A stretch of DNA of 48,472 nt from Pseudomonas cannabina (lineage in GTDB: Bacteria > Pseudomonadota > Gammaproteobacteria > Pseudomonadales > Pseudomonadaceae). The number at the start of each line of letters is the position of its first letter. Position 1 is the first letter of the stretch. The stretch spans positions 1 through 48,472 of the forward strand of contig NZ_FNKU01000005.1 of the NCBI RefSeq assembly GCF_900100365.1, written 5' to 3'. This document shows positions 22,353-31,944 of this stretch, in pieces. Below the pieces are notes generated by a model. That model was given only the letters and a program-made list of their open reading frames with translations. It did not search any database and was not told where the DNA came from. The position numbers were made by a program, and so were the translations under genes.

Positions 22353-24753
22353 TGACGAACTGGTCCACCTGTTCCACAACCTCAACCGCTACTTTCTGGC
22401 CCTGGGCAAGAAGGAAGGCAAGCACCTGATGCTGCAAACCTACATCACCAAGACGGGCATCGAGCTGGACACGCCGTACACCTTGCCGCTGCCCGCGCTT
22501 CAGGACTTCGTGGACGCTTACACCGCACCATTTCGCAACGGCACCTTCTATCAGGTCGGGTACAGCATTGCCCTGATCCTCAAATACCGCGAGGTGGATG
22601 AAGGGATCGAGCGCATGAGCGACCTGCTGTCGCTGTCCTCAACGTTGTTGGCCGAATATGACCCGGTCATCATGGGGCTGGAGGAAAACGAACACGGCGC
22701 GCTGTTCTCGCAGATCGGGCGCTACTACAGCCTGCTGATCAACGGCCATGAAAAAGACGTGCTGGTCAGTGATACCCGCCTGGGTGACGCGATCATTGAT
22801 AGCGTCACCAACTTCGAAAACTACGATTTTGTCGAGAACCGGCCCAATCGGGGTGGCCAGCGCTTTGCGACGACCTTTGATCTGCGCGACTACCCCAGTG
22901 GCGGGACTTACCCTGGCATGTGGGACGAGGCCATCGAGCAGCAATTCGAGTTCACCCTGGTGCAAACGTTTCTGTTCGAAGACCGTAACAAGGCCAAGGA
23001 CAAATTCAAAAAGCACGTGGCGGATCTGGGTTCGGTCGAGCGCGATTCCAGGCAGACCGAGGAGCTTGAAAATGCCATCGAGGCCATCACCCTGGGCGAC
23101 AAGGCGTTTGGTCGCTATCACGCCTCCCTGATCGTCTTCGGCAAGACCCCGGACCAGGCCATCGAGAACGGCACGAAAATGGCGTCGGTGTTTACGGTGC
23201 GTGACGCGACCTTTGTGCGTTCGACCATGAGCAACATCGACACCTGGTACACGCAGTTCCCCGGTGTGACCGAGGCCATGTACCCCATGATGAAATCGAC
23301 CGAGAACCTGGCGTGCAGCTTTTCCCTGCACTCCACCCCCACGGGCAAGGTCAAGGGCAACCCCATTGGTGACGGGACAGGCGTCATGCCCGTGCTGACG
23401 GCCAACAAGGCGTTGTATGTCCTCAACGTGCACGACAGCCCGCCCGGCCAGAACAACCTCGGTGAAATGCTGCCAGGGCATGCGGTCTTCACGGGGCAGA
23501 CGGGGGTCGGTAAAACCACCGCTGAGGCCATCCTGCTGACCTTTCTCAGCCGCTTTGATCCGCTGATTTTCGGTATCGACTACAACGAGTCGCTGAGGCA
23601 CCTGCTGTGTGCATTGGGGGCCGAGTATTACACCGTGCAGCTGGGGCAATTCACCGGCGTCAACCCGTTCCAGTTTCACGACAGTCCGGGGTTGCGGCAA
23701 ATGCTGTTTGACCTGGTGCTGTGCTGCGCCGGTGGCCCTGACAAGAGCAACGACGCTGACCAGACAAGGATCAAGGACTCTATCGAGGCGGTCATGGCGC
23801 ACACCAACGTGCGCAATCGCAGCATGTCATTGCTGCTGCGAAACATCCCCGAACAAGGCGAAAACTGCTTGCGGACCCGGCTATTGAAATGGTGTCGCCT
23901 GGCCGGTGAGGGCCGTGTAGGGCAATACGCCTGGGTACTGGATTCGCCGGTCAACCAGTTCGATGCGCAGACCTACCGGCGTCTCGCCTTCGATTGCACG
24001 CAGCTGCTCAAAAACAATTATGCCGAGAAACACCCCGAGGTCATGGAGGCGTTTCTGAACACGCTGTTCTACATGAAGCGCGAAATGCACCAGGCCCGCC
24101 CCGGCAACCTGCTGCTCAACGTGGTGGCCGAGTACTGGGCACCGCTGTCCTTCAAGAGTACGGCAGACGCCATCCAGGAGGTGCTGCAAAGCGGACGCAT
24201 GCGCGGGGAAATCCTGATCATGGACACCCAGTACCCCGAGCAAGCGCTGGCGACGAAGTATGCTCCGGCGGTCATTCAGCAGGTGATTACGCCCATCTGG
24301 CTGCCCAACAAAAACGCCCAGGCCGAGAGCTACGCCAAGTTTGGCGTCAGGGGCAAGCTGTTTGAAGCTGTGCGAACAATGGGGCCGCTGAGCCGGGAAA
24401 TGGTGGTGCAGCAAGGTCACCAGACGGTGAAGCTGAAGATGGAGTTGGGTGAACCGCTCAAATACTGGTTGCCGCTGCTGTCTGCTACGGAACAGAACTT
24501 GCCGGTGGCCGAGCGCATCCGGCAACACCTGGGCACGACCGATCCCAAGGTGTGGATCGATGCGTTTCTGGTGGCCGAGGCCGTGCGCCAATGGTTGAAC
24601 ACCGACGACCCCGCTGTATGGCTGCCCGCGTTCGACTACGCCGACAACCTGCGCCAGTCCATGAACACGCGGGATGCACAGCGCTGGCTACCAGCCTTCC
24701 AAAAAGCCTGGAAGGCCCTTCAGGAACACAACGAAATGGAGGATGCGTCATGA
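22201..24753 (+). CDS. virB4: VirB4 ATPase of the T4SS
   Basis: 850 residues from ATG 22201, which has GGAA nine bases upstream; ATG 22192 would add three residues. Walker A is GQTGVGKTT (about residues 432-440), preceded by AVFT; LLLNVVAEYW and GEILIMDTQYPEQA lie in the C-terminal ATPase lobe. VirB4 energises pilus assembly and substrate transfer. The gene overlaps the virB3 frame by 152 bases, and its stop overlaps the virB5 start. The C-terminal 100 residues carry repeated W-L-P-A/L-x-x motifs (KYWLPLLSATEQ, VWLPAFDYAD, RWLPAFQKAW), typical of the TrbE/VirB4 tail. Confidence 0.95.
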   Translation: MAHDFHKSVMPPEKKAPLMRYPVHEHMVTLPGNRLVSLIQLKGVSSETRSDDELVHLFHNLNRYFLALGKKEGKHLMLQTYITKTGIELDTPYTLPLPALQDFVDAYTAPFRNGTFYQVGYSIALILKYREVDEGIERMSDLLSLSSTLLAEYDPVIMGLEENEHGALFSQIGRYYSLLINGHEKDVLVSDTRLGDAIIDSVTNFENYDFVENRPNRGGQRFATTFDLRDYPSGGTYPGMWDEAIEQQFEFTLVQTFLFEDRNKAKDKFKKHVADLGSVERDSRQTEELENAIEAITLGDKAFGRYHASLIVFGKTPDQAIENGTKMASVFTVRDATFVRSTMSNIDTWYTQFPGVTEAMYPMMKSTENLACSFSLHSTPTGKVKGNPIGDGTGVMPVLTANKALYVLNVHDSPPGQNNLGEMLPGHAVFTGQTGVGKTTAEAILLTFLSRFDPLIFGIDYNESLRHLLCALGAEYYTVQLGQFTGVNPFQFHDSPGLRQMLFDLVLCCAGGPDKSNDADQTRIKDSIEAVMAHTNVRNRSMSLLLRNIPEQGENCLRTRLLKWCRLAGEGRVGQYAWVLDSPVNQFDAQTYRRLAFDCTQLLKNNYAEKHPEVMEAFLNTLFYMKREMHQARPGNLLLNVVAEYWAPLSFKSTADAIQEVLQSGRMRGEILIMDTQYPEQALATKYAPAVIQQVITPIWLPNKNAQAESYAKFGVRGKLFEAVRTMGPLSREMVVQQGHQTVKLKMELGEPLKYWLPLLSATEQNLPVAERIRQHLGTTDPKVWIDAFLVAEAVRQWLNTDDPAVWLPAFDYADNLRQSMNTRDAQRWLPAFQKAWKALQEHNEMEDAS

Positions 24754-25436
24754 AAAAACACGCGATTGCTTACGCGCTGAGTGCGCTCATGTTGACCGCA
24801 GCCCTGCCTGCGGCCTACGCAGCAGTACCAGGCGTTCCGGTCCTGGACCCGTCTAATCTGCTCACGCTGAGGGCGAATGCGTTGGCCCAGGCCAAGCAGG
24901 CCATGGATGCACTGACCACGGCCAAGGACGCCATCCGCGAGACCGCGCAGCAGTACAACCACTACAAGAGCATCATCACCGGCAATGACATGCTGGGTGG
25001 GTTCCTGAACGACCCGGCCTTGAACAAGGTGATGCCCATGGGGGACTGGGCCGATGTCTACGGCACGGCACGGGACATCGCCAGTTTGCGTGACCGCTAC
25101 GGCTTAACCTCGGATAATGCCAGCGTGCAGCAGAAATTCGACCAGATGATGTCGGTTGCCGATGCGCTGGAGCGCAATTACAACGCCAGCACCGAACGGG
25201 TCAAGAACGCCGAGTTCCTACGGGCACGGCTAAACGAGGTGACGACCCCACAGCAGAAGGAGGATTTACAGCTGCGTTACCAGCAGGAGCTGATCGAGCA
25301 ACAGAACCAGCAGATGCGGCTGGCCAACATGCAGATGCTTCAGCAGCAGCAAGAGAAGATGGAAAACGAAAAACGGGCCCAAGCGTTCAGTGATTACATG
25401 AACGGTAAAACGAGCGTGCGGCCCAGTTACGAGTGA
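24750..25436 (+). CDS. virB5: VirB5-like minor pilin
   Basis: 228 residues from ATG 24750, overlapping the virB4 stop (ATGA). A signal peptide ends near PAAYAAVPGVPV. The mature part is long helices with many Gln residues (ETAQQYNHYKSII; QQEKMENEKR), as in VirB5/TraC pilus-tip proteins. It probably helps recipient contact. Confidence 0.88.
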   Translation: MKKHAIAYALSALMLTAALPAAYAAVPGVPVLDPSNLLTLRANALAQAKQAMDALTTAKDAIRETAQQYNHYKSIITGNDMLGGFLNDPALNKVMPMGDWADVYGTARDIASLRDRYGLTSDNASVQQKFDQMMSVADALERNYNASTERVKNAEFLRARLNEVTTPQQKEDLQLRYQQELIEQQNQQMRLANMQMLQQQQEKMENEKRAQAFSDYMNGKTSVRPSYE

Positions 25437-25468
25437 TTAACCAATAAATTCAGAAGGGAAGATGACCC

Positions 25469-25822
25469 ATGTTTAAAAGAATGACGGCTTTTTCTTGCTT
25501 GGTCCTGTTTGCACTGGCGCTGTCGGGTTGCTTCGATAGCAAAGGGGATGGATTTGTGGGGCGATGGACTGGAGAAGACATGGAAAGGATGGGTAAACCA
25601 ACCTTTGTCATGGATATCTCAAAAGACGGAGAAATGTTTCACGTAAACCTTGAAACCACGGATGACATTTGGGGGGGTGGTAAAAGAGAAAAAAGCATGA
25701 AGCTGCTCGAAGCCAAGGCGGAGTCGGATACGGTACTGAGTATGCGTGGCGGTCTTGTAACCATGCGTTTGGACGGTGATGTCATCTATTTCGACAGCAC
25801 CACCTACACCCGAGCAAAATAA
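25469..25822 (+). CDS. eex: lipoprotein between virB5 and virB6, candidate entry-exclusion protein
   Basis: 117 residues with a lipobox (LALSGCFDSKGD). The mature part is a small beta-rich domain (GRWTGEDMERM, FVMDISKDGEM, LVTMRLDGDVIYFDS). In IncN/IncW-type systems the entry-exclusion lipoprotein gene lies exactly here. It would block redundant transfer between cells carrying the plasmid. The assignment rests on position and lipobox, not on recognised similarity. Confidence 0.6.
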   Translation: MFKRMTAFSCLVLFALALSGCFDSKGDGFVGRWTGEDMERMGKPTFVMDISKDGEMFHVNLETTDDIWGGGKREKSMKLLEAKAESDTVLSMRGGLVTMRLDGDVIYFDSTTYTRAK

Positions 25823-25832
25823 CGGAGGCGGC

Positions 25833-26765
25833 ATGGACATCAAAAACATAGCCCAGACGTTGTTCAATTTCGTTGATGCCGCCCTGCAAAGCGCCTTGGT
25901 CACCGGGATGGCCAAGGTGATGCTGGGGCTAGGAGCGCTCTTCGGGACGATGTGGTTGATCCACTTCACGCTGCGAAACATGCACTGGCTGTACCGGGGG
26001 ATGAACGTTGCCTTCGAGGATGTGGCCAAAGAAATTATGAAAATGGCTGCCATCACCGCGTGTGCGTTCAGTGTGCAATGGTACGTACAAACGATTGTGC
26101 CCTTCGTCACCGGCTTGCCCAACTGGATGGGGGGGCTCTTGTCCGGCCAGGAGGGCACGCAAACCAACCAGATCGACAGCTTGATCGTTGTTTACGGCTC
26201 CAACTTAAAAGCCCTGATAGGGGCTATGAAGTTCAATATATTCGACACCAGTTTTGCTAATATTTGGTTAGGCATTCAGGGGGTGGTGTTTTACGTGCTG
26301 GGCGGTATCCCGTTCTTACTGGCTGCCGTGGCTACGCTGTTTGTACTGAAAGTCTCGACAACGGCTATTGTGGCCGTAGGGCCTCTGTTCATTGCCTTTC
26401 TGCTGTTTGACCAGACCAGGCAGTATTTCTGGGGGTGGGTATCAGCCATCGCGGGCTTTATGTTGGCTCAAGTTCTGATATCGGTTGTGCTGGCCATCGA
26501 AATCGGCTTTATCAACACCATGATGATTAAAGACGGAACGTTGACGACCACCCTGGAGGGGAATCTCACCATCCTGATTGTCTTTTGCACGTTCACAGCG
26601 CTGGTCATCGAACTGCCTCAGCAAGCAGCTTCCATCATGGGCGGCGGTCCCTCCGGAGGCGGAATGATCAGCAAAATTTCAGGGTTTGGAGCAGCAAGAA
26701 GCATGACCAGCGGTGCCGCCGCCGGCATTTCAAGACTGCGGAGGGGACGCAACAACATCAAATAG
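25833..26765 (+). CDS. virB6: VirB6 polytopic membrane protein
   Basis: 310 residues from ATG 25833 (GGAGGCGGC upstream). At least five hydrophobic segments, for example LLAAVATLFVLKVSTTAIVA, GPLFIAFLLFDQTRQYFWGW and a late segment ending QQAASIMGGGPSGGG. VirB6/TrbL forms the inner-membrane channel with VirB3 and VirB8. The C-terminus is Gly/Arg-rich. Confidence 0.92.
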   Translation: MDIKNIAQTLFNFVDAALQSALVTGMAKVMLGLGALFGTMWLIHFTLRNMHWLYRGMNVAFEDVAKEIMKMAAITACAFSVQWYVQTIVPFVTGLPNWMGGLLSGQEGTQTNQIDSLIVVYGSNLKALIGAMKFNIFDTSFANIWLGIQGVVFYVLGGIPFLLAAVATLFVLKVSTTAIVAVGPLFIAFLLFDQTRQYFWGWVSAIAGFMLAQVLISVVLAIEIGFINTMMIKDGTLTTTLEGNLTILIVFCTFTALVIELPQQAASIMGGGPSGGGMISKISGFGAARSMTSGAAAGISRLRRGRNNIK

Positions 26766-26838
26766 CACACCGATATATCGTTACTGGCTACATCCTCTCC
26801 CTACTCGCAACACCCTCGCTTCTCTCAGGTACTCCACT

Positions 26839-27153
26839 ATGAATGTCAAACTTGCTTTGAGCGGGCTGCTTTCGGCTGCCTTGCTGTCCGGGTGTGGCTC
26901 TGCACCCAAACTGTCCGAACCGGAAGGGCAGTGGGAAGACATGCCCTTTACCCACAAGCCTGCTCCTGTACCAGCCGCCGTGATAACGGCTCCGCGCCCC
27001 GTGCCTGGCCGGGTACAGCCAGCTGCAAGCCCCACGCCCCAGGCCCAGCCGCTCAAGACCACCAGTCAAAAGCGCCCGGCAACTGCCGCAAGCGCCTCCC
27101 CGGCAAAGCCCGCCGAGGCCCCGCCCAACGATTCCAAATGCTCCGCGAACTGA
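26839..27153 (+). CDS. virB7: VirB7-like lipoprotein
   Basis: 104 residues from ATG 26839. The lipobox LLSGCGSAPK marks an outer-membrane lipoprotein; the rest is Pro/Ala-rich. VirB7 stabilises VirB9 in the outer-membrane ring. It is about twice the usual VirB7 length because of the proline-rich tail. It lies between virB6 and virB8, the expected place. Confidence 0.78.
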   Translation: MNVKLALSGLLSAALLSGCGSAPKLSEPEGQWEDMPFTHKPAPVPAAVITAPRPVPGRVQPAASPTPQAQPLKTTSQKRPATAASASPAKPAEAPPNDSKCSAN

Positions 27154-27190
27154 TCCGCGCAGCGCGTGTTTGTCCAGGTTTAGGTGACTT

Positions 27191-27979
27191 ATGAGAAAGC
27201 TTCGAAAATCCAAACAGGACGTGATCGAGCAGGAGCGGCAACTGGCCGCCCGTACCAGCATCGACGCGGCCACCGCACAAGAAATCAGCCTGGCTGAACA
27301 GGCCTTCATCCATGCAGCGCGGTATTTCGAGAAGAACATCGCCGCCGACGAGAAGGCCAAGACCAAAAACGCCCGTCGCCTGGCGGGCTTCTTCGGTGTG
27401 CTGACCTTTATGTCCATCGCCGCCGTGATGGGCCTGACCCCGCTCAAGACTGTGCAACTTGGCCTGGTACGGGTAGACAACAACTCCGGCTACACGGACG
27501 TGGTGTGGGCCGACGACAAGGGCAAGCCACCGGAGCAGATCGATGACGAGTTCTGGCTCTCGACTTATGTACGGTTTCGCGAGAGCTACAACTTCTCAAG
27601 CCACGACGCAGAGTTCGGCATGGTGGAGCTGATGTCCTACGGCGAGACGTTTACCGAGTACCGCAACTTCCAATTGTCCTCCAAAGGCTATCTGGAAGTG
27701 CTGGGGACCAACCGGCAAATCCGCACGGATATCAACAATATCAACTTCCTGGAACGCAAAGACCGGGAAGGCACCGCCCAGGTGCGGATCACCAAAACCG
27801 TGCTGGACCGCAACGGCACGCCCGATCCCCAGTTGGCTCCGGTGACCTGGGTGGCGACGGTGACCTACGACTACAAGAACCCTGCCAAAAAAGCCGGTGA
27901 CCAATGGCTTAACCCCCGTGGCTTCGGGGTCAGGGCCTACACGATGACCCAGGAAGTGGGGGTGTCCAATGGGAAATAG
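27191..27979 (+). CDS. virB8: VirB8 inner-membrane assembly protein
   Basis: 262 residues: a cytoplasmic N-terminus with a coiled-coil-like stretch, one membrane segment (LAGFFGVLTFMSIAAVMGL), and a periplasmic NTF2-like domain with SEYRN-like EYRNFQLSSKGYLEV and WVATVTYDYKNP. VirB8 nucleates T4SS assembly. It overlaps virB9 by 11 bases. Confidence 0.93.
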   Translation: MRKLRKSKQDVIEQERQLAARTSIDAATAQEISLAEQAFIHAARYFEKNIAADEKAKTKNARRLAGFFGVLTFMSIAAVMGLTPLKTVQLGLVRVDNNSGYTDVVWADDKGKPPEQIDDEFWLSTYVRFRESYNFSSHDAEFGMVELMSYGETFTEYRNFQLSSKGYLEVLGTNRQIRTDINNINFLERKDREGTAQVRITKTVLDRNGTPDPQLAPVTWVATVTYDYKNPAKKAGDQWLNPRGFGVRAYTMTQEVGVSNGK

Positions 27980-28778
27980 AACGGCTTCAAGCCTCACGGC
28001 ACTGTTCCTCCTTGCGTCCGGCCTGCCGGTCTTGGCCGAGAGCATGGGCACCGGCTCATCACTCGACCGGCGCGTGCAGACCGCTGTTTACAGCCCGGAC
28101 AACGTGTACCGCATCCAGACCTCGGTGGGTCGTACCTCGCTGGTACAGCTTCCGGCCAACGAGACGATCAATGAGGCGTCAGGCCTGATGGTGTCCGGCG
28201 ATCCCAAGGCCTGGTCCATCGGCCCGAACAAGGCCGGTAACCTGGTGGCCATTAAACCCATCACCGATCAGGAGCCCAATACGAACCTGGTGATCAATAC
28301 CAACCGGCACACCTACCTGCTGGAACTGAAACTGGTGACTCGGGCTGCGGACATGACCTATGCGCTGCGCTTCACCTACCCCGAGCCGCCCAAAAAGTCC
28401 AGCGCTGTACGCCGTGACCCCGGCAACCCCTGCGACGGCCCGGTGCAAAACGGTCCCTATCAAAAGCGCTCCAGTGCAGAGAGTCGGTCCATAGCGCCCT
28501 ATGAGGGCTGGGACAACGGCATGCTGACCTGCTTCCGCTTCACCGGCAATGGCCCGCGTCCGACGCTGTACCAGGTTCTACCAGACGGCACCGAAACGGT
28601 GGCCGACATGCACAACGAAAAGAACGTAGTTGTAGTGCATGGCGTTGGCCAGTTGTTCCGCTTCCGCTTGAACGGCCTGGTTGTAGAGGCCCGGCCTACC
28701 GCCCAGGTGAACACGGGTTACAACTTCAACGGGACCACCACCGGCGAGATTCGGGAGCTCAAGCATGCAGAACAATGA
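27969..28778 (+). CDS. virB9: VirB9 outer-membrane complex protein
   Basis: 269 residues with a Sec signal ending near LPVLAES. The N-terminal domain includes DNVYRIQTSVGRTSLVQLP and WSIGPNKAGNLVAIKP; the C-terminal domain has YTYRF-like MTYALRFTYPEP and the VVVHGVGQLFRFRLNG strand. It forms the periplasmic/outer-membrane ring with VirB7 and VirB10. Overlaps virB10 by 14 bases. Confidence 0.93.
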   Translation: MGNRTASSLTALFLLASGLPVLAESMGTGSSLDRRVQTAVYSPDNVYRIQTSVGRTSLVQLPANETINEASGLMVSGDPKAWSIGPNKAGNLVAIKPITDQEPNTNLVINTNRHTYLLELKLVTRAADMTYALRFTYPEPPKKSSAVRRDPGNPCDGPVQNGPYQKRSSAESRSIAPYEGWDNGMLTCFRFTGNGPRPTLYQVLPDGTETVADMHNEKNVVVVHGVGQLFRFRLNGLVVEARPTAQVNTGYNFNGTTTGEIRELKHAEQ

Positions 28779-30126
28779 CAACGACCAAACTCCGGAGAGC
28801 ACCCCAGGGCCGGACAGCATAGGGCCACCCGAACCCGCAGCGTCTACAGCAGCAGCGCCGGAACACGCCCCGGCCTCGGAGCCCGCCAGCACCCAGGCCC
28901 GTGGGGCCTTTGACGTGCGGACCAAACGCACAGGCGATACCCAAAACAGGAAAACCCTTTACCTGAGCCTGGCCGCGCTGGGGTTGGTGGGGCTGCTGGC
29001 TGGCGTAGGGCTCTGGTACTTCACCATTTCCCAGATGAAAACCACCGGCTCCGAGGTCGATGAAACCCACGTCAAGAAGGACGCGACCCTGGACGTGAAT
29101 CTGGGCAGCGACGACAGCATGAAGAAGGCTCGGGAAGCCAAGCTGGCCGCTGACAAAGCCGAAGAGGACAGGAGAGCCCGCGCTGAAAGGGACCGACTGG
29201 CGAAGGAGGAAAAGGATAAAAGGGACGCCAATCGCGGATCGACCTATCAGGGACATGCCGCCAGTGTGCCGCCACCGCCCGGCCAGAACGCACCGGTCGT
29301 GGAGACCCCCCGGCAACGCAAACTGGGGGCTGCAATGTTCGTCACCTCGGAAGATGCGATGGGCACCGGCGCTGCGGATACTCAGCCGCAACAGCCGACC
29401 AACGATCAGCCCTCACTGCCGCCTTCATTACTGGCTGACGTTCAGGGTGGATCGGGCAGCGGTTTGGGGGGTGAATCGCCCTCCAGAAAACGCAGCAGTC
29501 TGAGTGATCTGGGCGGCACCACCTTTGCCCCGGCCAAGGCGTACCTGGCACCGAACCGCAAGTACCTGGTCAGCCACAACACCTACACGCGCTGCGCGCT
29601 GTACACCGAAATCATCAGCACCCACCCAGGGCTGGTGGATTGTCGTCTGACCGATCCGTTGTATTCCGCCGATGGCTCCACGGTGATTGCGGCGGCGGGT
29701 GACAAGCTCACCGGTGAACAGACGGTTGAGGTTGGGCCAGGCGAAACCAGCGTGTTTACCACCTGGACCGAAATCGAAACCCAATCGGGTGTACGGGCCA
29801 AGATTGACAGCTTGGGTGCAGGCCCCATGGGAGCCAGCGGGACCGAAGCCTGGATCAATCGCCACTACATGCAGCGCTTTGGCGGTGCAGTGATGTTGTC
29901 GTTCATCCAGGACGCGCTTCAGGCCGCGTCCAACACGACGCAGAAAAGCTCGGGGTCCGGGGGCTACACGGTGAACAACAGCGAGCAGAACGTGGAGAGC
30001 ATGGCCAACAAGGCGTTGGACAGCACCATCAACATCCCGGACACCGGGCATCTGCTGCCGGGCACGGTCATCACCGTCATCGTGGCCCGCGACATCGACT
30101 TTTCATCGGTTTTCGAGAACCGCTAA
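28765..30126 (+). CDS. virB10: VirB10 channel scaffold protein
   Basis: 453 residues: a cytoplasmic Pro/Ala-rich N-terminus, a single membrane helix (LYLSLAALGLVGLLAGVGLW), a charged coiled-coil region (KKAREAKLAADKAEEDRRAR), a proline linker and the conserved C-terminal TrbI domain (LVSHNTYTRCALYTEIISTH, PGETSVFTTWTE, LLPGTVITVIVARDIDF). It spans both membranes and senses ATPase activity. Confidence 0.95.
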   Translation: MQNNDNDQTPESTPGPDSIGPPEPAASTAAAPEHAPASEPASTQARGAFDVRTKRTGDTQNRKTLYLSLAALGLVGLLAGVGLWYFTISQMKTTGSEVDETHVKKDATLDVNLGSDDSMKKAREAKLAADKAEEDRRARAERDRLAKEEKDKRDANRGSTYQGHAASVPPPPGQNAPVVETPRQRKLGAAMFVTSEDAMGTGAADTQPQQPTNDQPSLPPSLLADVQGGSGSGLGGESPSRKRSSLSDLGGTTFAPAKAYLAPNRKYLVSHNTYTRCALYTEIISTHPGLVDCRLTDPLYSADGSTVIAAAGDKLTGEQTVEVGPGETSVFTTWTEIETQSGVRAKIDSLGAGPMGASGTEAWINRHYMQRFGGAVMLSFIQDALQAASNTTQKSSGSGGYTVNNSEQNVESMANKALDSTINIPDTGHLLPGTVITVIVARDIDFSSVFENR

Positions 30127-30135
30127 GGAGTATTC

Positions 30136-31194
30136 ATGACGCAAGAACCAGATCACTCGCAAGACCCAGAGGAACAAGGGCTGACCGAAGACACGCTGGT
30201 CCTGGACTTTCTCGCCCAGGCAGGCGTCACCGAGCGCCTGAATCGCCCCGGCACCCAGGACGTGGCCATTAACCGGCCCTTTGAAATCTGGGTAGACGGT
30301 CCAGACGGCTGGGTGCGCGAGGACGCGCCCTGGCTCACCTACAGCCTGTGCTGGCGGCTGGCCAATGCGCTCTGTGCGCTGAACTACCGCGTGCTGGCCC
30401 CGCATTCACCGATTCACACCGTTAAATTGCCTGGCGGGGAGCGGGGGCAGATCGTCATGGCACCGGCGTGCGAGGAAGGCACCCTGTCGATGACGTTTCG
30501 CAAACCCTCCTTGCTGCGCTTCACCCACAAGGATTACGTCAACAGCGGCCGCTATGACCGGGCCCAGGCCATCGCTTCACCGGTGCTGACCCTCAAGCCC
30601 TGGCAGTGCGACATGAAGGACGCTCACGCTGCCGGGGACTGGGACCCGTTCATGGAAACTGCCGTTGCCCATCTCCAGAACATCATCGTGTTCGGCGGGC
30701 CTGGCTCGGGAAAAACCACCTACGGCAAGACGCTGATCGACCTGTTTCCGGCTCACCGGCGCATGGTCACGATCCAGGAAATGCTGGAAGACACCCTGCC
30801 GTTTCATCCCAACCATGTGCATCTGCACTACGGGCATGTGGTGGGCCCCAAAGCCCTGGTGGCCAGCGCGCTGCGGATGAAGCCTGACCACCTGTTTCTG
30901 GCCGAGCTGACCGGTAACGAGGTGTGGCACTTCATCGAGATTCTGAACACCGGCACCAAGGGCACGGTGACTACCGCGCACGCCAACGACAGTGAAGCGG
31001 GCTATGCCCGTGTGTGCGGTCTGGTGAAGCAGTCGGAAGTCGGCAAGGGCTTGGACTACGCTTACATCGAGCGTCTGGTACGGACCTCGTTCGACGTGGT
31101 GGTGTACATGGAAAAGCAGGACATCCTGGAAGTGCATTACGAACCCGAATACAAGCTGGCCTTGCTCAATGGTCAGCGTCAACGAGCTAAATAG
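30136..31194 (+). CDS. virB11: VirB11 traffic ATPase
   Basis: 352 residues. Walker A is GGPGSGKTT at residues 187-195, preceded by NIIVF. MVTIQEMLEDTLPFHPNHV, then the His-box region LRMKPDHLFLAELTG and GTKGTVTTAHAND, are all present. This is the hexameric ATPase that switches the system between pilus assembly and DNA export. A ribosome site, TAAGGAG, precedes the ATG. Confidence 0.96.
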   Translation: MTQEPDHSQDPEEQGLTEDTLVLDFLAQAGVTERLNRPGTQDVAINRPFEIWVDGPDGWVREDAPWLTYSLCWRLANALCALNYRVLAPHSPIHTVKLPGGERGQIVMAPACEEGTLSMTFRKPSLLRFTHKDYVNSGRYDRAQAIASPVLTLKPWQCDMKDAHAAGDWDPFMETAVAHLQNIIVFGGPGSGKTTYGKTLIDLFPAHRRMVTIQEMLEDTLPFHPNHVHLHYGHVVGPKALVASALRMKPDHLFLAELTGNEVWHFIEILNTGTKGTVTTAHANDSEAGYARVCGLVKQSEVGKGLDYAYIERLVRTSFDVVVYMEKQDILEVHYEPEYKLALLNGQRQRAK

Positions 31195-31203
31195 GAGTGG
31201 GTC

Positions 31204-31590
31204 ATGTGGTTGAAACGGATTTTTACTCGGAAGTTTGCAACACGCGGTAGCGGTAAGCGCGTAGCAGAAAGGCCCAAGCCACCCACGCAGCCATACGTTC
31301 TGCTGCTCAATTACTCACAGTTCTACGCAGTGGCCGAAGCCATCCAGATGGATTACGTCACGCTGCACAACAGCATTACGCGCAACCCTGCACGCGGCCT
31401 GGAGAAAGCCCTTGTAGAACGCGAGCGGCACAACCGTGATGCATTGGGGCAAGTGTTCACGATGATCGAAGCGATGCAGCCTTATCCGAGGACGTTTGCA
31501 GCATTCGAGGCGGCACGTGCTCATGTTCAGGAGGCCGAGCACACGCTCGCCCGGCAGGGTGACAGGAGAAGTTTATGTGGTGGAGACTGA
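31204..31590 (+). CDS. hypothetical T4SS-operon protein, 128 residues
   Basis: Between virB11 and the VirD4 anchor gene, overlapping the latter by 16 bases. A basic N-terminus (MWLKRIFTRKFATRGSGKR) is followed by helices (YSQFYAVAEAIQMDYVTLHN; LGQVFTMIEAMQPYPRTF). No signal peptide. Probably a cytoplasmic or membrane-associated accessory transfer protein; family not recognised. Confidence 0.6.
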   Translation: MWLKRIFTRKFATRGSGKRVAERPKPPTQPYVLLLNYSQFYAVAEAIQMDYVTLHNSITRNPARGLEKALVERERHNRDALGQVFTMIEAMQPYPRTFAAFEAARAHVQEAEHTLARQGDRRSLCGGD

Positions 31591-31931
31591 CATTACTGGT
31601 CATCGCATTGATGCTGGTGTTCTTCGTGGCAGGCCTGTACGCAGGGGGTGCGATGTTTCTGCAGCTGACCCAAGGGCACTTCGCGGGCTTGTCCTGGGAC
31701 ACGCTGTGGGAGGCCCGCAAGCTGCCCTGGAACGACCGGCGGATGCTGTACGTGCCCTGGTCATGGTGTGTGACGGCAGCCCTCACCTTCCTGCCGGTCG
31801 GCGTTACGTTGATGGCCGTTTTCGTGCGCCTGAAGCCCAAGACCTCGCTGCACGGTGATGCCCGCTTTGCCAACGACCGCGAGCTGCGCCAGTTCGAGTA
31901 CCAGGGCGAGTACAAGAACACCAGCAAGTAG
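31575..31931 (+). CDS. VirD4/TraG coupling protein, membrane-anchor part only
   Basis: 118 residues with two membrane segments (LTLLVIALMLVFFVAGLYAG and SWCVTAALTFLPVGVTLMAV), then KPKTSLHGDARFANDRELRQ. This is the standard VirD4 N-terminus up to the first beta strand of the ATPase domain. It stops at EYQGEYKNTSK, where full-length proteins continue toward the nucleotide-binding domain; that domain begins again at 36384. The coupling protein is therefore encoded in two parts separated by 4.4 kb, or this part is a nonfunctional remnant. Confidence 0.75.
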   Translation: MWWRLTLLVIALMLVFFVAGLYAGGAMFLQLTQGHFAGLSWDTLWEARKLPWNDRRMLYVPWSWCVTAALTFLPVGVTLMAVFVRLKPKTSLHGDARFANDRELRQFEYQGEYKNTSK

Positions 31932-31944
31932 GCCTTGCACTCGC

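Noticed and set aside
22639..23802. 387-codon minus-strand ORF
   Set aside because: Antisense shadow of virB4 in GC-rich DNA.
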